Source: Halorussus marinus (GTDB lineage Archaea > Halobacteriota > Halobacteria > Halobacteriales > Haladaptataceae). From it: a stretch of DNA of 64,000 nt. Position numbers and translations under genes: made by a program. This document shows, piece by piece, positions 1-8,939 of the stretch. The first letter of the stretch is position 1. Every line of letters begins with the position of its first letter. The DNA lies in NCBI RefSeq assembly GCF_004765795.1, contig NZ_SBIV01000007.1, positions 62,001 to 126,000 on the forward strand, given 5' to 3'. Under the pieces are notes generated by a model. It was not told where the DNA came from. It saw only the letters and a list, made by a program, of their open reading frames with translations, and did no database searches.

Positions 1-163
1 GATCGTGGACTGTTCCATCTCTAAGGCCCTCCACCCCTTGAGGGCGAGAAAGACAGAACAGACGACTACGTCACCACGTGGCGTCAGGCCATCGCCTCTT
101 CGAAGCACTCGCGAAGCCCATAATATCACTGACCAAACTGATTGGTTTTATTTGATGCCGGTG

Positions 164-805
164 TTATCGAGTGGTTCCAGTCGTATAGTTGCGAACATTC
201 GGTAACTCCCATCCATATCTGACTGCAATAAGTCGTGATCCCACTGTCATGGTCGCACATCCACCGGCTGCGAGCGCACCGGTTCCAAAATGAATCGACA
301 GTAGCCAGTAGAGACCTCCACCAAGCACGGCACAGCTCGCATAAAAGTCCTGAAGTAGAATAAACGGGGGACGATCAAGAAGAATATCAGCGAATGCTCC
401 TCCGCCAACGGCATTAATTGTCGCGACAGCAACTACGCCGAAGGGAGACACTCCGGCATGGGTCGCCACGATTGCTCCGGTGGTTGCGAACGCGCCAAGG
501 CCGATTGCATCGGCAACCAGTGAGACCGGATGCCGATGCGGCTCATCGAGGAGCACCGAGAGTGCTGCGGCTAAAATCACTCCAAGCACTCCAAACCCGA
601 TATTTGAAAGTGTCTGGAGCGAAAGTGGGATTCGCAAGACGAGGAGATCCCGTGTTGTGCCGCCGCCAAATGCAGTAACGAGCCCAACCACACTGACGCC
701 AAACGGATCAAATCCCTCTCGAATGGCTTTACTGGCACCAACGAGTGCAAATGCGACCAATCCGACTGCATTTGCAACCCAGAACAATGCGTTTTCCAAC
801 ATCAA
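164..805 (-). CDS. TRIC-type (UPF0126/YadS-like) membrane channel protein
   Basis: A 213-residue, almost wholly hydrophobic protein with six or seven membrane segments. It has two copies of the glycine-rich UPF0126 repeat: FGGGTTRDLL at about residues 46-55 and AVGGGAFADILL at about 132-143. Known bacterial and archaeal members are trimeric cation channels of the cytoplasmic membrane; the ion carried here is not shown by the sequence. The start codon overlaps the stop of the upstream EamA gene by four bases (ATGA), so the two are probably cotranscribed and translationally coupled. The length is normal for the family. Confidence 0.85.
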   Translation of the reverse strand: MMLENALFWVANAVGLVAFALVGASKAIREGFDPFGVSVVGLVTAFGGGTTRDLLVLRIPLSLQTLSNIGFGVLGVILAAALSVLLDEPHRHPVSLVADAIGLGAFATTGAIVATHAGVSPFGVVAVATINAVGGGAFADILLDRPPFILLQDFYASCAVLGGGLYWLLSIHFGTGALAAGGCATMTVGSRLIAVRYGWELPNVRNYTTGTTR

Positions 806-1776
806 TCACTACGAACTTCGTGGTCCGTATGTGCCGATGAATCTGTTTCTCGGAGGCTGACAATCGCTTGGCGCATTGTGGAACGACTGACAAGTGTGAA
901 CCCTGCAGCCACGGCCACAAACCCGACAACGGTTGTCATACTAATTGTTTGGCCAAGGAGTAGGACTGATACGACCGTTGCAGCTACTGGTTCCAGATAC
1001 GCGACAAGTGTCGTTTCAGTCGCGCCAACCTCTCTTACCAACCGGAAGTACAATAGATACCCTCCGGCTCCAGCGACGAGAGTGATGTATACCAACGAGA
1101 CAACTGCTACTGGGGAAAGCGACTGTACATCCGGCACCGATTCACCACGAAGAAAGCTACCACAAAACAGGAGTGTTGCCCCAACTAGCATTGCCCACCC
1201 TTGGAGTGCTTCCATAGGGAGCCCTTCGTCGAATAACTGGATTGTCACAGATCCAACTGCAAACAGTATCGTTCCGAGAAAGACCAAGCCGACACCGAGT
1301 GCCGTCGACGATAGTGATGTAGTACCCACTGATGGTTGTGAGAGAACTACAACGCCACTTATGCCGAGACAGAACCCAATCACGTCGGGAAGTCCACGGG
1401 ATTCCCCGAGGATGGGGACTGCAACAAGAGCTGCGACGACTGGCGACATCGTGGTGACGACGGATGCGACGGCGCCTGTAATGTGCTGTGTGCCCAAGTA
1501 GAGACCCGCTTGATAGCCACCAAACATGAACCCGCCAACGATGCTGATACTCAGGAGTTCGCGTGTCGTTTCTGGTCGCAACCGGTCCGTAGTCAATCGT
1601 GCATACCCGAGGACGATACAGCCAGAGACAGCATATCGAATCCCAGCAGCACCTAGTGGGGGAAGCTGTGAAACGACGATGTCAATTGCGGGGAACCCGG
1701 CTCCCCAGAGAAGACCCAACCCGATGATAGCTAAGCCTGCCGGAATGTGAAATCGGAATGTGTTTGGGGCCCCCAT
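802..1776 (-). CDS. EamA/DMT-family transporter
   Basis: A 324-residue protein with about ten hydrophobic segments arranged as two EamA repeats. The N-terminal GLGLLWGAGFPAID and the second-half motif YLEPVAATVVSVLLLGQ are typical of drug/metabolite transporters of the RhaT/YdcZ type. It should act in the cytoplasmic membrane as an exporter or importer of small metabolites; the substrate cannot be read from the sequence. It is the first gene of a two-gene unit with the TRIC-type gene and is divergent from an Lrp-type regulator across a gap of about 157 bases, which makes that regulator a plausible controller. Confidence 0.87.
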   Translation of the reverse strand: MGAPNTFRFHIPAGLAIIGLGLLWGAGFPAIDIVVSQLPPLGAAGIRYAVSGCIVLGYARLTTDRLRPETTRELLSISIVGGFMFGGYQAGLYLGTQHITGAVASVVTTMSPVVAALVAVPILGESRGLPDVIGFCLGISGVVVLSQPSVGTTSLSSTALGVGLVFLGTILFAVGSVTIQLFDEGLPMEALQGWAMLVGATLLFCGSFLRGESVPDVQSLSPVAVVSLVYITLVAGAGGYLLYFRLVREVGATETTLVAYLEPVAATVVSVLLLGQTISMTTVVGFVAVAAGFTLVSRSTMRQAIVSLRETDSSAHTDHEVRSD

Positions 1777-1933
1777 ATTCTGTTGGTCGAGGGTATGTGG
1801 TAGATTGGGAATAAGTGAAGGAACGCGGCATTACTCCGAGCGTATTACGGTAAGTTCGTCATCTATTCGAAACTGAGGCCGCATTTAGTGAATAAGCTGA
1901 AGTAGCTACGAACTATGGCATGAGTCACAGCGT

Positions 1934-2413
1934 ATGGACGAGAAAGATATCCAGATTTTGAAATCGTTAGAAGAACTCGAGACGACGAGTACCGAAGCGG
2001 TGAGTGACGCAACGGGGATTCCGTTATCGACCATTCATTACCGCCTCAACAATCTCCGTGATGCTGGGGTCATCACAAACGAACGATTAGACCTCGATCT
2101 CGACGAATTCGGACTTGGAGTAACAATCCTTGTACAGATATTTACGAAGGATGATCAATCCCATACCGAGAGTGGGCAAGCTATTGCGGGTATTGAAGGG
2201 GTAACAAAAGTCTTCTTCACGATGGGGAGTACTGACTTTATCGCGTTAGCACGGTTGCCAAACAGTGACAGCGTGGAGCGATTGATTTCCGATTTTGAAG
2301 CGCTTGACGAGGTTGCTCGTACTAACTCAACGTTTGTCATCGAACGGGAACTCGATAGTCACTACCCCCTCCAACAGTACAGCGAAGAGACTCTCGTTGA
2401 AGAAGTCGGGTAG
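1934..2413 (+). CDS. Lrp/AsnC-family transcriptional regulator
   Basis: A 159-residue protein with an N-terminal helix-turn-helix (residues about 1-55, beginning MDEKDIQILKSLEE, with recognition helix near PLSTIHYRLNNL) and a C-terminal AsnC/RAM-like ligand domain (about 65-145, with VTKVFFTMGSTDFIALARL). Family members bind DNA as dimers or octamers and sense amino acids or other metabolites. It is divergent from the EamA/TRIC pair and probably regulates that shared intergenic region. The length is standard and nothing looks damaged. Confidence 0.88.
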   Translation: MDEKDIQILKSLEELETTSTEAVSDATGIPLSTIHYRLNNLRDAGVITNERLDLDLDEFGLGVTILVQIFTKDDQSHTESGQAIAGIEGVTKVFFTMGSTDFIALARLPNSDSVERLISDFEALDEVARTNSTFVIERELDSHYPLQQYSEETLVEEVG

Positions 2414-2538
2414 TAGTTTAACTGACGCGGTCGTATCATCCAGATAGGGGAGTTGCGCGTTGCCACAAGACATTCAATTGTCGCTCGAATCTATAGACGA
2501 TCTCTGCCTCTATCACACCTACTACACCAAACCAGAAT

Positions 2539-2898
2539 TCGAAGTTTGTCGTATTCGCGGTTCCGCTCGCCGACGAGACTCGCCATCTCATGTCCACCGA
2601 GGAATTCGCCGCGATGCGCGACGACGCGATTCTGATCAACGTCGCGCGTAGCCCTGTGGTCGACCAGGCGGCGCTCGTCGACGCTCTCGAAGCTGGGGCG
2701 CTCGGTGGGGCTGCACTCGACGTCTTCGAGGCGGAACCGCTGCCCGAGGAGTCCCCCCTTTGGGAGTTCGAGGAGGTTCTCATCACTCCCCACTGCGCAG
2801 GATTCACTGAGGACTACTATCGGAACGTCGCGGATCTCGTCCGGGAGAACCTCGCCCACATTGACGCTGGCGAGGAACTCGTCAATCGGATTGTGTAG
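2539..2898 (+). pseudogene. C-terminal remnant of a D-2-hydroxyacid dehydrogenase
   Basis: The reading frame through 2539-2898 gives the C-terminal part of the NAD-binding domain and the closing segment of the D-2-hydroxyacid dehydrogenase (SerA/phosphoglycerate dehydrogenase-like) family. Recognisable pieces are FVVFAVPLADETRHLMS, INVARSPVVDQAAL and LITPHCAGFTEDYY, the last containing the catalytic histidine. The first internal ATG is at 2590, but homology continues upstream of it, and the N-terminal two thirds of a normal protein of about 310 residues are missing. It is best read as a 5'-truncated relic and is probably not functional. Confidence 0.8.
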
Positions 2899-2959
2899 CC
2901 GAGTGGCTTGGGATTACGCAGATCGCACAGGCCGAACAGAGGCACACGATAGACTTCCA

Positions 2960-3394
2960 CTATAGCTGTTCAGTGATATGTTCCTTGAGCAGCGTCCGGT
3001 GACAGCGTTTCTGGTCGGTGTTCTCGAAACAGACGAAGACGAGGTGTTCGTCGTCACGAAGCCGATCCGTGAGCTCAGCAACTGCCTCCTGAGCATCCGC
3101 TGCTTCGGTGAGATGTGTTCGGTACCGGTCCTCGAATCGGACCTCGTCCCAGGCAGCATTATGGGCGCCTTCGTCACACATCCCCTGCATTTTGAAATCC
3201 TCGTGGCGCTGTTTGAACTCGTCGAGGAAGTCTGGGGGTGGACCGAGTGCCGGGTAGTTCTCGTCGATCGTCGTTCTGAACCAGCCAGTTGGCCGTCGTA
3301 CCACACCCACGAACGTAGCCTCCGGGGAGATGTCTACGAGATCATGCTGTAGCGCTGCGACGTACGTGTCCTCGAGGAGGTCAGAGGTGGTCAC
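2960..3394 (-). CDS. DUF488-family protein
   Basis: A protein of about 144 residues, using a GTG start at 3394. The upstream in-frame extension to 3673 is low-complexity and unlike the family. The C-terminal signature FVCFENTDQKRCHRTLLKEH is typical of DUF488 proteins, in which the Cys, Glu and Cys-His-Arg residues are conserved. The middle has AAWDEVRFEDRYR. The biochemical role of DUF488 is not established. It stands alone, downstream of the dehydrogenase relic on the opposite strand. The start choice is an inference from family length. Confidence 0.75.
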   Translation of the reverse strand: MTTSDLLEDTYVAALQHDLVDISPEATFVGVVRRPTGWFRTTIDENYPALGPPPDFLDEFKQRHEDFKMQGMCDEGAHNAAWDEVRFEDRYRTHLTEAADAQEAVAELTDRLRDDEHLVFVCFENTDQKRCHRTLLKEHITEQL

Positions 3395-3684
3395 GATCTC
3401 TGTCTTTGCCGTTCGGCGCCCAGCGTAGTCAACCTCCCGGTGGATGTCTATGGCCCCTGCCCGCTGGGGGGTTTTGTGATCGTTCGCAGAGCGAGAATAT
3501 GGCCGGGCTATGCTGTCGAGACTGTCCAGCGGGTAGGACGACCGACATTGATTCGGGCAGCGGATTGACGCATTACTGCCGGAGTACGGTTCAAATAGAG
3601 ACTGCACGTCCAACAGGTATCGAATCGACGGCTGTCTGCCGATATCGAAAGCTATAGTCCGATTTGTGAGCAAGAGCTAGGGGA

Positions 3685-4008
3685 ATGTCGTGGATCTTGC
3701 TCTTTGTAGCTGGCCTGTTCGAGATCGCTTGGGCAATTGGCTTAGAGTATTCTGACGGCCTCTCAGAACCAATCCCGACAGCGGGTACAGTCATCGCGCT
3801 CATCATCAGTATGGTGTTACTCGCGAAAGCGATACAAGACCTGCCGATCGGGACCGCGTATGCTGTGTGGACGGGGATCGGCGCCGTCGGAACCGCGACA
3901 CTCGGCATCGTCTTGTTCGACGAGCCAGCGACGAGTGCCCGCCTCCTCTTCATCTCCGTGATCGTTTTCGGGATCGTCGGTCTTCACTTCGTCTCTGGAG
4001 GCCACTAA
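3685..4008 (+). CDS. sugE: SugE/Gdx-type SMR exporter
   Basis: A 107-residue protein with four membrane segments, the exact length of small multidrug resistance proteins. The essential glutamate lies in helix 1 (LFEIAWAIGLE, about residue 13), and GTAYAVWTGIGAVGT is the signature that separates SugE/Gdx from EmrE. Characterised Gdx proteins are dimeric guanidinium/proton antiporters. Only one copy is visible, which fits a homodimer inserted in both orientations. It is convergent with the deaminase gene that follows. No guanidine riboswitch was recognised upstream. Confidence 0.87.
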   Translation: MSWILLFVAGLFEIAWAIGLEYSDGLSEPIPTAGTVIALIISMVLLAKAIQDLPIGTAYAVWTGIGAVGTATLGIVLFDEPATSARLLFISVIVFGIVGLHFVSGGH

Positions 4009-4036
4009 CGACGACTCACCGAACGGAGTCCGGCGG

Positions 4037-4501
4037 TTACCAGCCGTACTCCTGGTGGACCTGGCGACCTTCTTCGTTCAACAGTGGTCCGACCACATCG
4101 CTGACGCCATCCAGAATTTCCGCGCACCGAACTGTTGGCTCGCTCCCCGTGAACGCCGCGATTTCATCACTCCCGACACTGTAGACGACGCGACCGAACC
4201 CAGCTGTGGCCATCCCGCCAGCACACATCGGACACGGCTCGGTGCTCGTATACATGACCATCGCAGCGCGCTCATCAGCGTCGTACTCTCGGCACGCGCG
4301 GTACGCGAGATGGAGCTCGGGGTGGCGGCGGATATCGTCCTCCGTACTCTCGCGATTCGAATCGCTCATGATGACAGTATCGTCGCGGACGAGCACGGAG
4401 CCGAACGGTTTGTCGCCACGAGCGGTAGCCTCGCGCGCTAACTCGAAGGTATCGCGCATATGTGCGTCATGATCGAACTCGTCGAAATTGGGAGCTGCCA
4501 T
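4037..4501 (-). CDS. Cytidine/guanine deaminase-like zinc enzyme
   Basis: A 154-residue protein of the cytidine deaminase-like superfamily, nucleoside/tRNA-adenosine branch. The zinc ligands and catalytic glutamate are in HPELHLAYR (His and Glu; the usual A of HAE is P here) and PCPMCAGGM (two Cys). The C-terminal half is short, as in guanine or cytosine deaminases. The substrate is unknown. It converges on the SugE-type gene with 28 bases between the stop codons, so the two share no transcript. Confidence 0.82.
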   Translation of the reverse strand: MAAPNFDEFDHDAHMRDTFELAREATARGDKPFGSVLVRDDTVIMSDSNRESTEDDIRRHPELHLAYRACREYDADERAAMVMYTSTEPCPMCAGGMATAGFGRVVYSVGSDEIAAFTGSEPTVRCAEILDGVSDVVGPLLNEEGRQVHQEYGW

Positions 4502-4730
4502 AGCTGTATGGTAGTCTCTCTGGGTGAAGTACTTGGTTGGAACGGCGACTCAGGCTTCGTTTGGCCTGTGACGGTCCCTGTCGGTTGGTCTATCCTTCGG
4601 GAGGTGATGACGGTGATTTTTCACCCCGCTGCCAGCCTACCCTCTGACCTCCAGTATTCTAGATGTAGAGTGGTTAAGAGTCTGCAACGCGGACCTACCG
4701 ACTGAGGAATGATTCTAAGTGACGGATAGA

Positions 4731-5669
4731 ATGAAGGCTGTTCGCATGCACGAGTTCGGCTCACCGGATGTCCTCAGATACGAGGATGCGCCCCGTCCGG
4801 ATCCGCTCGATGATGAGGTTCTCGTTCGGGTTCACGCAGCGGGTGTCAACCCAGTCGACTGGCGGATTCGTCAGGGAATGCAGCTGGTGTCGATGCTGCC
4901 CGAGAATCCGTTTCCCCTCATTCTCGGGATGGACGTTTCAGGCGTCGTCGAGGAGACCGGCGCGTCAGTCACTGAATTTGAGACGGGCGATGCAGTGTTC
5001 GGTGTCAACGGGTTCCCAGAGTTAGGTTCCTATGCGGAGTATTCGGCCACACCTGCCGAGCAACTAGCCCCGAAGCCCAAATCGCTCGATCACGGGGAGG
5101 CAGCTGGCGTGCCGGTCGTCACGCAGACCGCTTGGCAAGCGTTATTCGAGTATGCTGATTGCACGGCCGACCAGCGAGTTCTCATCCACGGTGCAGCAGG
5201 TGGTGTCGGACATATGGCCGTCCAGCTGGCGAAATGGAAGGGGGCCGACGTAATCGCCACAGCGTCGGGATACAGCGAAGACTATCTCCGGGAGTTAGGC
5301 GTCGATGAGTTCGTGAACTACCGCGAGGAGCGCTTCGAGTCAGTGATTGATGAGGTCGATATCGTGGTAGATACAGTCGGGGGTGAAACCCCAGCACGCT
5401 CAGTTGACGTGCTCAGGAAAAAGGGGGTGCTCGTTTCAGTCGTTGGACAACCATCCGGAGCGCTCACCACCAACCACGACATTGATGTACAGGTGGTAAG
5501 TGGGCGGTCGAATTCCCCATCGCTCCTAACAACGATTAGCGAACTGATTGACGCCGGAGAAGTGCGCCCCACGATCAGTGCCGAATTCCCACTCGAAAAT
5601 ACAGCTCAGGCACACGAAGTAGGTGAGACAGAACACGTACAAGGGAAACTCGTTCTCAGCGTAGCGTGA
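4731..5669 (+). CDS. NADP-dependent quinone oxidoreductase-like MDR protein
   Basis: A 312-residue medium-chain dehydrogenase/reductase without the structural zinc lobe, as in QOR/zeta-crystallin enzymes. It has a GroES-like N-terminal half (MKAVRMHEFGSPDVLRYED, HAAGVNPVDWRIRQG) and a Rossmann half with VLIHGAAGGVGHMAVQLAK at about residues 140-160. These enzymes reduce quinones or activated alkenes with NADPH. The ATG at 4731 was preferred over an in-frame GTG at 4719 because MKAVRM is the usual family start. It stands as a single gene. Confidence 0.86.
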   Translation: MKAVRMHEFGSPDVLRYEDAPRPDPLDDEVLVRVHAAGVNPVDWRIRQGMQLVSMLPENPFPLILGMDVSGVVEETGASVTEFETGDAVFGVNGFPELGSYAEYSATPAEQLAPKPKSLDHGEAAGVPVVTQTAWQALFEYADCTADQRVLIHGAAGGVGHMAVQLAKWKGADVIATASGYSEDYLRELGVDEFVNYREERFESVIDEVDIVVDTVGGETPARSVDVLRKKGVLVSVVGQPSGALTTNHDIDVQVVSGRSNSPSLLTTISELIDAGEVRPTISAEFPLENTAQAHEVGETEHVQGKLVLSVA

Positions 5670-5839
5670 TTCGACGTGTCGTACATTGAATTGAGATCCA
5701 CAGTCAGTATCGAGTGGATCTCCCACTCCAATTCTTGTGACAATAGAATTAGAACTATTTCTCCAACACGGATTAGCGTGGCCACCGCCCTGTAGCGGAT
5801 GACTTACGGGGAGCACTTACCGAGAGAGTAATAGAACGG

Positions 5840-7006
5840 ATGGAATGGATACGGAAACTCCGGAATTCGCCAGCAGCGGCCGTGATTTTCGCGAGTACCC
5901 TCGTCGCTGTCATGGGTGTCTCACTCATCAGCCCTGTACTCCCAGCGGTCCAGGAGGCATGGAACATTTCGGAGGCACAGGCCAGCCTCTTGCTGTCGGC
6001 GTTCACGCTCCCCGGAATCTTTCTCACTCTCCCGATTGGACTGCTAACCGACCGCATCGGTCGAAAACCGATTCTAATCCCGGCGCTCGTTGTCTTCGGA
6101 CTCAGTGGTGGCGGTATCATCTTCATTTCCGACTTCACCCTGATCTTGGTCCTGCGAGCCATCCAAGGGGCGGCGAGTAGTGCGATTGCGATGCTCACGG
6201 TCACGCTCCTCGGCGACCTCTATTCCGGTGAACAACGACGAGTGCTAATTGGGACCAACGCGGCGATTCTCGCGGTGGGTGCTGCTGGCTATCCGTTACT
6301 CGGCGGTGCGCTCGCGACAGTCGCTTGGTCGGCGCCCTTCGCGTGTTTTCTCCTCGCGCTGCTCGTCGCTGTACCCGGCATAACCTTGCTCGAGGAGCCA
6401 CAGCGCGACGAGAACAATACGAATTCGAGTATCCGTGCATTCCTCACCGGGCCCACATCGATGACCCCCTTCGTCGTGCTCTATCTCGCAATCTTCGGTA
6501 TTTTTGTCATCCTCTATGGTGCGCAGCTCACCGCCGTTCCGTTCCTACTCGCCAACGAATATCAGCTCTCTTCAGCCGGTATCGGCCTTCTCGTGGGATT
6601 ACCAGCAATTTCAATGGGAGCGACAGCAATGCAAGGTGATCGCGTGCTTCGGTCGCTCACGAGCTTCCAATCGATCGCGCTCGGATTCGTGAGTTACGGG
6701 ATCGGACTCGTCATTGTCGCCGTCGCGGACTCCATATACGTAGTTGCTGGTGCACTCCTTCTATTCGGACTTGGTCAAGGACTTGCAGAGCCGATTACGG
6801 ATACGGCACTCAACGAACGAGCACCGGACGAATTCCGCGGGAGCATTATGAGTATTCGGACGAGTGTTCTCAGACTCGGCACGACGGTCGGTCCGCCGCT
6901 TAGTGTCGGGGCTGCAGCACTGTTCGGCTATCGTCAAACCCTGTTAGTGTCTGGTGCCGCTGCCTTCTTGATCGGAGTAACGTGGTTTACGGTGAGACGT
7001 CAGTGA
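5840..7006 (+). CDS. MFS transporter
   Basis: A 388-residue protein with twelve hydrophobic segments. The MFS loop 2-3 motif is present as GLLTDRIGRKPIL at about residues 68-80, and the second half begins after a charged central loop (LEEPQRDENNTNSS). It resembles the drug:proton antiporter-1 group, but the substrate is not determinable. It is a single gene with about 170 bases upstream and converges on hemD. Confidence 0.85.
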   Translation: MEWIRKLRNSPAAAVIFASTLVAVMGVSLISPVLPAVQEAWNISEAQASLLLSAFTLPGIFLTLPIGLLTDRIGRKPILIPALVVFGLSGGGIIFISDFTLILVLRAIQGAASSAIAMLTVTLLGDLYSGEQRRVLIGTNAAILAVGAAGYPLLGGALATVAWSAPFACFLLALLVAVPGITLLEEPQRDENNTNSSIRAFLTGPTSMTPFVVLYLAIFGIFVILYGAQLTAVPFLLANEYQLSSAGIGLLVGLPAISMGATAMQGDRVLRSLTSFQSIALGFVSYGIGLVIVAVADSIYVVAGALLLFGLGQGLAEPITDTALNERAPDEFRGSIMSIRTSVLRLGTTVGPPLSVGAAALFGYRQTLLVSGAAAFLIGVTWFTVRRQ

Positions 7007-7045
7007 ACACTCAAAGTCAGCTAACAGATTGGAGACGGAATGTGT

Positions 7046-7783
7046 TCATTGGTGGGTATCCAGAATTCGACGTACGGTGACCTCGGCAAGCTGTGTGAAA
7101 CCCACTGTATCCGGCATAACATCGACAGCGATCCCATGCTTGTCGACAGCACGTTTTGTTGGTGCTCCTATCGCTCCAACAATCGTCTCCTCTAGCTCGC
7201 GTTGGAGTGCAGCGACAGCGTCACGTTCAGTCGCAATTTGAACGAAGTACTCTACCGTCTTTGGCGAGGTGAACAGTATACCGTCCAGCTTACCGTCTAC
7301 CGCAAGTGAAACCGACTGTCCCGCAGTCTCCGGTCGTTCCAAGCGATATAAGGATGTTTCGCTGACAATTGCACCAGCTGCTTCCAGTCCTTCAACAAGT
7401 ACTTCGCTGCCGTGTGCACTCCGAGCAAGTTCAACGGTTTGGCCCTCGACATCAGTAGATAACTCGTCGACGAGTCCTGTGGATGTGAACGTCGATGGAA
7501 CGATATCGACTGAATAGCCCCGATTGCATAATGCGGTTGCAGTCTGATCTCCGACAGCACAAACAGTGGTTCCTCGTTGTTTCCATCCTGCTGTCGCAGC
7601 TAGATCGACACCGGTCTCGCTTGTGAAGATACAGTAATCCGCATGTTGGGGAACCTGACCGGTCGGTGTGATTGCCAGCATCGGGTCTGGAATCGGGGAT
7701 ACATCGAGTGACTGGAGATACTCGACCGCCTCAACGATACGGCTGTCGTCGGGTCGGAGAACAGCCACCGTCGGCTGGGACAT
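7046..7783 (-). CDS. hemD: Uroporphyrinogen-III synthase family protein
   Basis: A 245-residue protein matching the two-lobed HemD fold. MLAITPTGQVPQHADYCIFTS occurs in the first lobe, and ILFTSPKTVEYFVQIA followed by VGAIGAPTKRAVDKHGI in the second. HemD closes and inverts ring D of hydroxymethylbilane in tetrapyrrole (haem, cobalamin) synthesis in the cytoplasm. The usual haloarchaeal partner hemC is not next to it, so this could be a second copy or a displaced one. It is divergent from the deoxyhypusine synthase gene across about 90 bases. Confidence 0.8.
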   Translation of the reverse strand: MSQPTVAVLRPDDSRIVEAVEYLQSLDVSPIPDPMLAITPTGQVPQHADYCIFTSETGVDLAATAGWKQRGTTVCAVGDQTATALCNRGYSVDIVPSTFTSTGLVDELSTDVEGQTVELARSAHGSEVLVEGLEAAGAIVSETSLYRLERPETAGQSVSLAVDGKLDGILFTSPKTVEYFVQIATERDAVAALQRELEETIVGAIGAPTKRAVDKHGIAVDVMPDTVGFTQLAEVTVRRILDTHQ

Positions 7784-7874
7784 ATTGAACAGTTAGCCGA
7801 TGCTGGACTTGTGTGTATCGAGAATCGGCGACCAGTCTCGAACGATTCAAACCGGCATCCTGCTAATTGCCGGT

Positions 7875-8849
7875 ATGGACGAGGAGTCTCACGACCACGT
7901 TGTTCCCGGAAGTGATGAAGAGTTGACCACGCCAGACGTGCAGGGCTACGACTTCCGTGGCGAATTCGATTTTCAGGAGATGCTGGAAGCGTATGCAACG
8001 ACGGGCTTTCAGGCGACGCAACTCGCAGAGGCCATCGACATCGCCGAGCAAATGCAAGACGCCGATGCCACGATCTATCTCACATGCACGTCGAATATCA
8101 TTTCGTCGGGATTGCGTGAAGTCGTCGCCTACCTCGTTCGTGAAGGGTACGTCGACGTGCTTATCACGACCGCGGGATCGCTGGCGGAGGATGTTATCAA
8201 AACGGCGAAGCCGTTCAAAATGGGAGAGTGGGATGCGGACGAGGCCGCGCTCCGAGAACAGGGAATCAACCGTCTTGGGAATCTCTTTGTTCCTTCCGAC
8301 CGATACGTCTGGTTGGAGGAGTACCTGTACGACTTCTTCGAGGAGTTCTTCGCCGACGAAAAGGTCCGGACGCCGACGGCGTTTGCCCGCGAGTTAGGGG
8401 AGACACTCGACGATCCCGATTCGGTCCTGAAGCAAGCGGCGGACAACGACGTTCCCGTGTACTGTCCAGCGCTGACGGACGCCGAAGTTGGGAACTTTCT
8501 CTACTATTACAGACAGGGATACGACTCGGAAGTCGGCATCGAAATCCTCGACGATTATGACTCGCTTATCGAGGACGGGATGCTTGCTGACACGACAGGT
8601 CTGATCGCAGTTGGAGGGGGCGTCCCGAAACACCACGCGATTATGACAAATCTGTTCCGTGGCGGGGCGGATTACGTCGTCTACATCTCGACTGGTATGG
8701 AAGGGGATGGCTCACTCTCTGGAGCGCCCCCGAACGAGGCAGTATCGTGGGGGAAGATCAAAGACGATGAGCGGACGAATTACACGCAGGTTGAAGCAGA
8801 AGCAACGCTCGTCTTCCCACTGCTTGTAGCGGGTGCTTTCAGCGAGTGA
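7875..8849 (+). CDS. dys: Deoxyhypusine synthase
   Basis: A 324-residue protein that modifies the lysine of translation factor aIF5A, a pathway found only in archaea and eukaryotes. Family motifs are LTCTSNIISSGLREVVAYLV, DVLITTAGSLAEDVIKT, GLIAVGGGVPKHH and the NEAVSWGKIK region, with the reactive lysine at about residue 294. The ATG at 7875 is chosen because the acidic MDEESHDHVVPG start matches homologues. The extra 25 codons upstream do not, and they overlap the promoter region shared with hemD. Confidence 0.9.
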   Translation: MDEESHDHVVPGSDEELTTPDVQGYDFRGEFDFQEMLEAYATTGFQATQLAEAIDIAEQMQDADATIYLTCTSNIISSGLREVVAYLVREGYVDVLITTAGSLAEDVIKTAKPFKMGEWDADEAALREQGINRLGNLFVPSDRYVWLEEYLYDFFEEFFADEKVRTPTAFARELGETLDDPDSVLKQAADNDVPVYCPALTDAEVGNFLYYYRQGYDSEVGIEILDDYDSLIEDGMLADTTGLIAVGGGVPKHHAIMTNLFRGGADYVVYISTGMEGDGSLSGAPPNEAVSWGKIKDDERTNYTQVEAEATLVFPLLVAGAFSE

Positions 8850-8939
8850 GTGCGATCTGCTGATTAAACTGGCGCTGTAGCAGACTGTAGCTAGAAAGCG
8901 TAGTAGGGTGGTTACAGTTGATGCTTGGCGGTCAACCGT

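Noticed and set aside
1-163. A short frame at the left edge
   Set aside because: Only 66 codons, no recognisable features and overlapping the end of the TRIC-type gene.
2960-3673. Full 237-residue form of the DUF488 protein
   Set aside because: The first 93 codons are Ser/Arg-rich and unlike the family; the GTG at 3394 gives the normal length.
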